From: JBLHGU01 sp047615875
Lineage (GTDB): Bacteria > Pseudomonadota > Gammaproteobacteria > Arenicellales > CAJQKF01
Reading direction: 5' to 3'
Assembly: GCA_047615875.1 (NCBI GenBank)
Contig: JBLHGU010000268.1
Location: forward strand, 1 to 6,778
Length of the DNA stretch: 6,778 bases
Position 1 is the first letter of the stretch, and every line of letters begins with the position of its first letter. This document shows, one piece after another, positions 6,733-6,778 of this stretch. The position numbers and the translations under genes are program-made. The notes below the pieces were generated by a model. It worked only from the letters and a program-made list of their open reading frames with translations. It did not search any database and was not told where the DNA came from.

Positions 6733-6778
6733 ATGTTATGTGACAACTCTATATCAATAAAATGCAATTATGATGATT

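Noticed and set aside
1..6778. Mobile element, defence system or CRISPR content
   Set aside because: No transposase, integrase, nuclease, toxin-antitoxin pair, terminal repeats or regularly spaced repeats were seen. All five genes are metabolic enzymes.

Overview
The window carries five protein-coding genes, one of them cut by the left edge. Base composition is moderate, with AT-rich spacers. The protein sequences look proteobacterial, and a gammaproteobacterium, possibly marine, is my best guess. This is inferred from overall protein style and not from a marker gene, so it is weak. No RNA genes, CRISPR arrays, insertion sequences, transposases, integrases or phage genes are visible.

Left block (1-4591, plus strand): a likely three-gene fatty-acid-type beta-oxidation operon. 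It holds the C-terminal 400 residues of an AMP-forming acyl-CoA ligase of the CaiC-like family, then a 3-ketoacyl-CoA thiolase (fadA-like), then a two-domain enoyl-CoA hydratase/3-hydroxyacyl-CoA dehydrogenase (fadB-like). The last two overlap by four bases (ATGA) and look like the beta and alpha subunits of one trifunctional enzyme. The ligase would activate a free carboxylic acid. FadB would hydrate the enoyl-CoA and oxidise the 3-hydroxyacyl-CoA, and FadA would release acetyl-CoA. No acyl-CoA dehydrogenase is in view, so that step must be encoded elsewhere or off the window.

Right block (4645-6732, minus strand), convergent with the left: a single-domain enoyl-CoA hydratase/isomerase, and upstream of it a PLP-dependent threonine-aldolase-like enzyme. 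A 231-base spacer separates these two. It contains an imperfect hairpin just past the aldolase stop codon and a weak candidate promoter for the hydratase, so they may be separate transcription units. The convergent junction at 4592-4644 is only 53 bases and has no strong terminator.

Nothing here amounts to a clearly new system. The points most worth a second look are active-site-region substitutions in the threonine-aldolase-like protein, the altered Pro-Gly loop in the single-domain crotonase, and the resemblance of the FadA/FadB pair to actinobacterial trifunctional enzymes rather than to E. coli FadBA or FadIJ.
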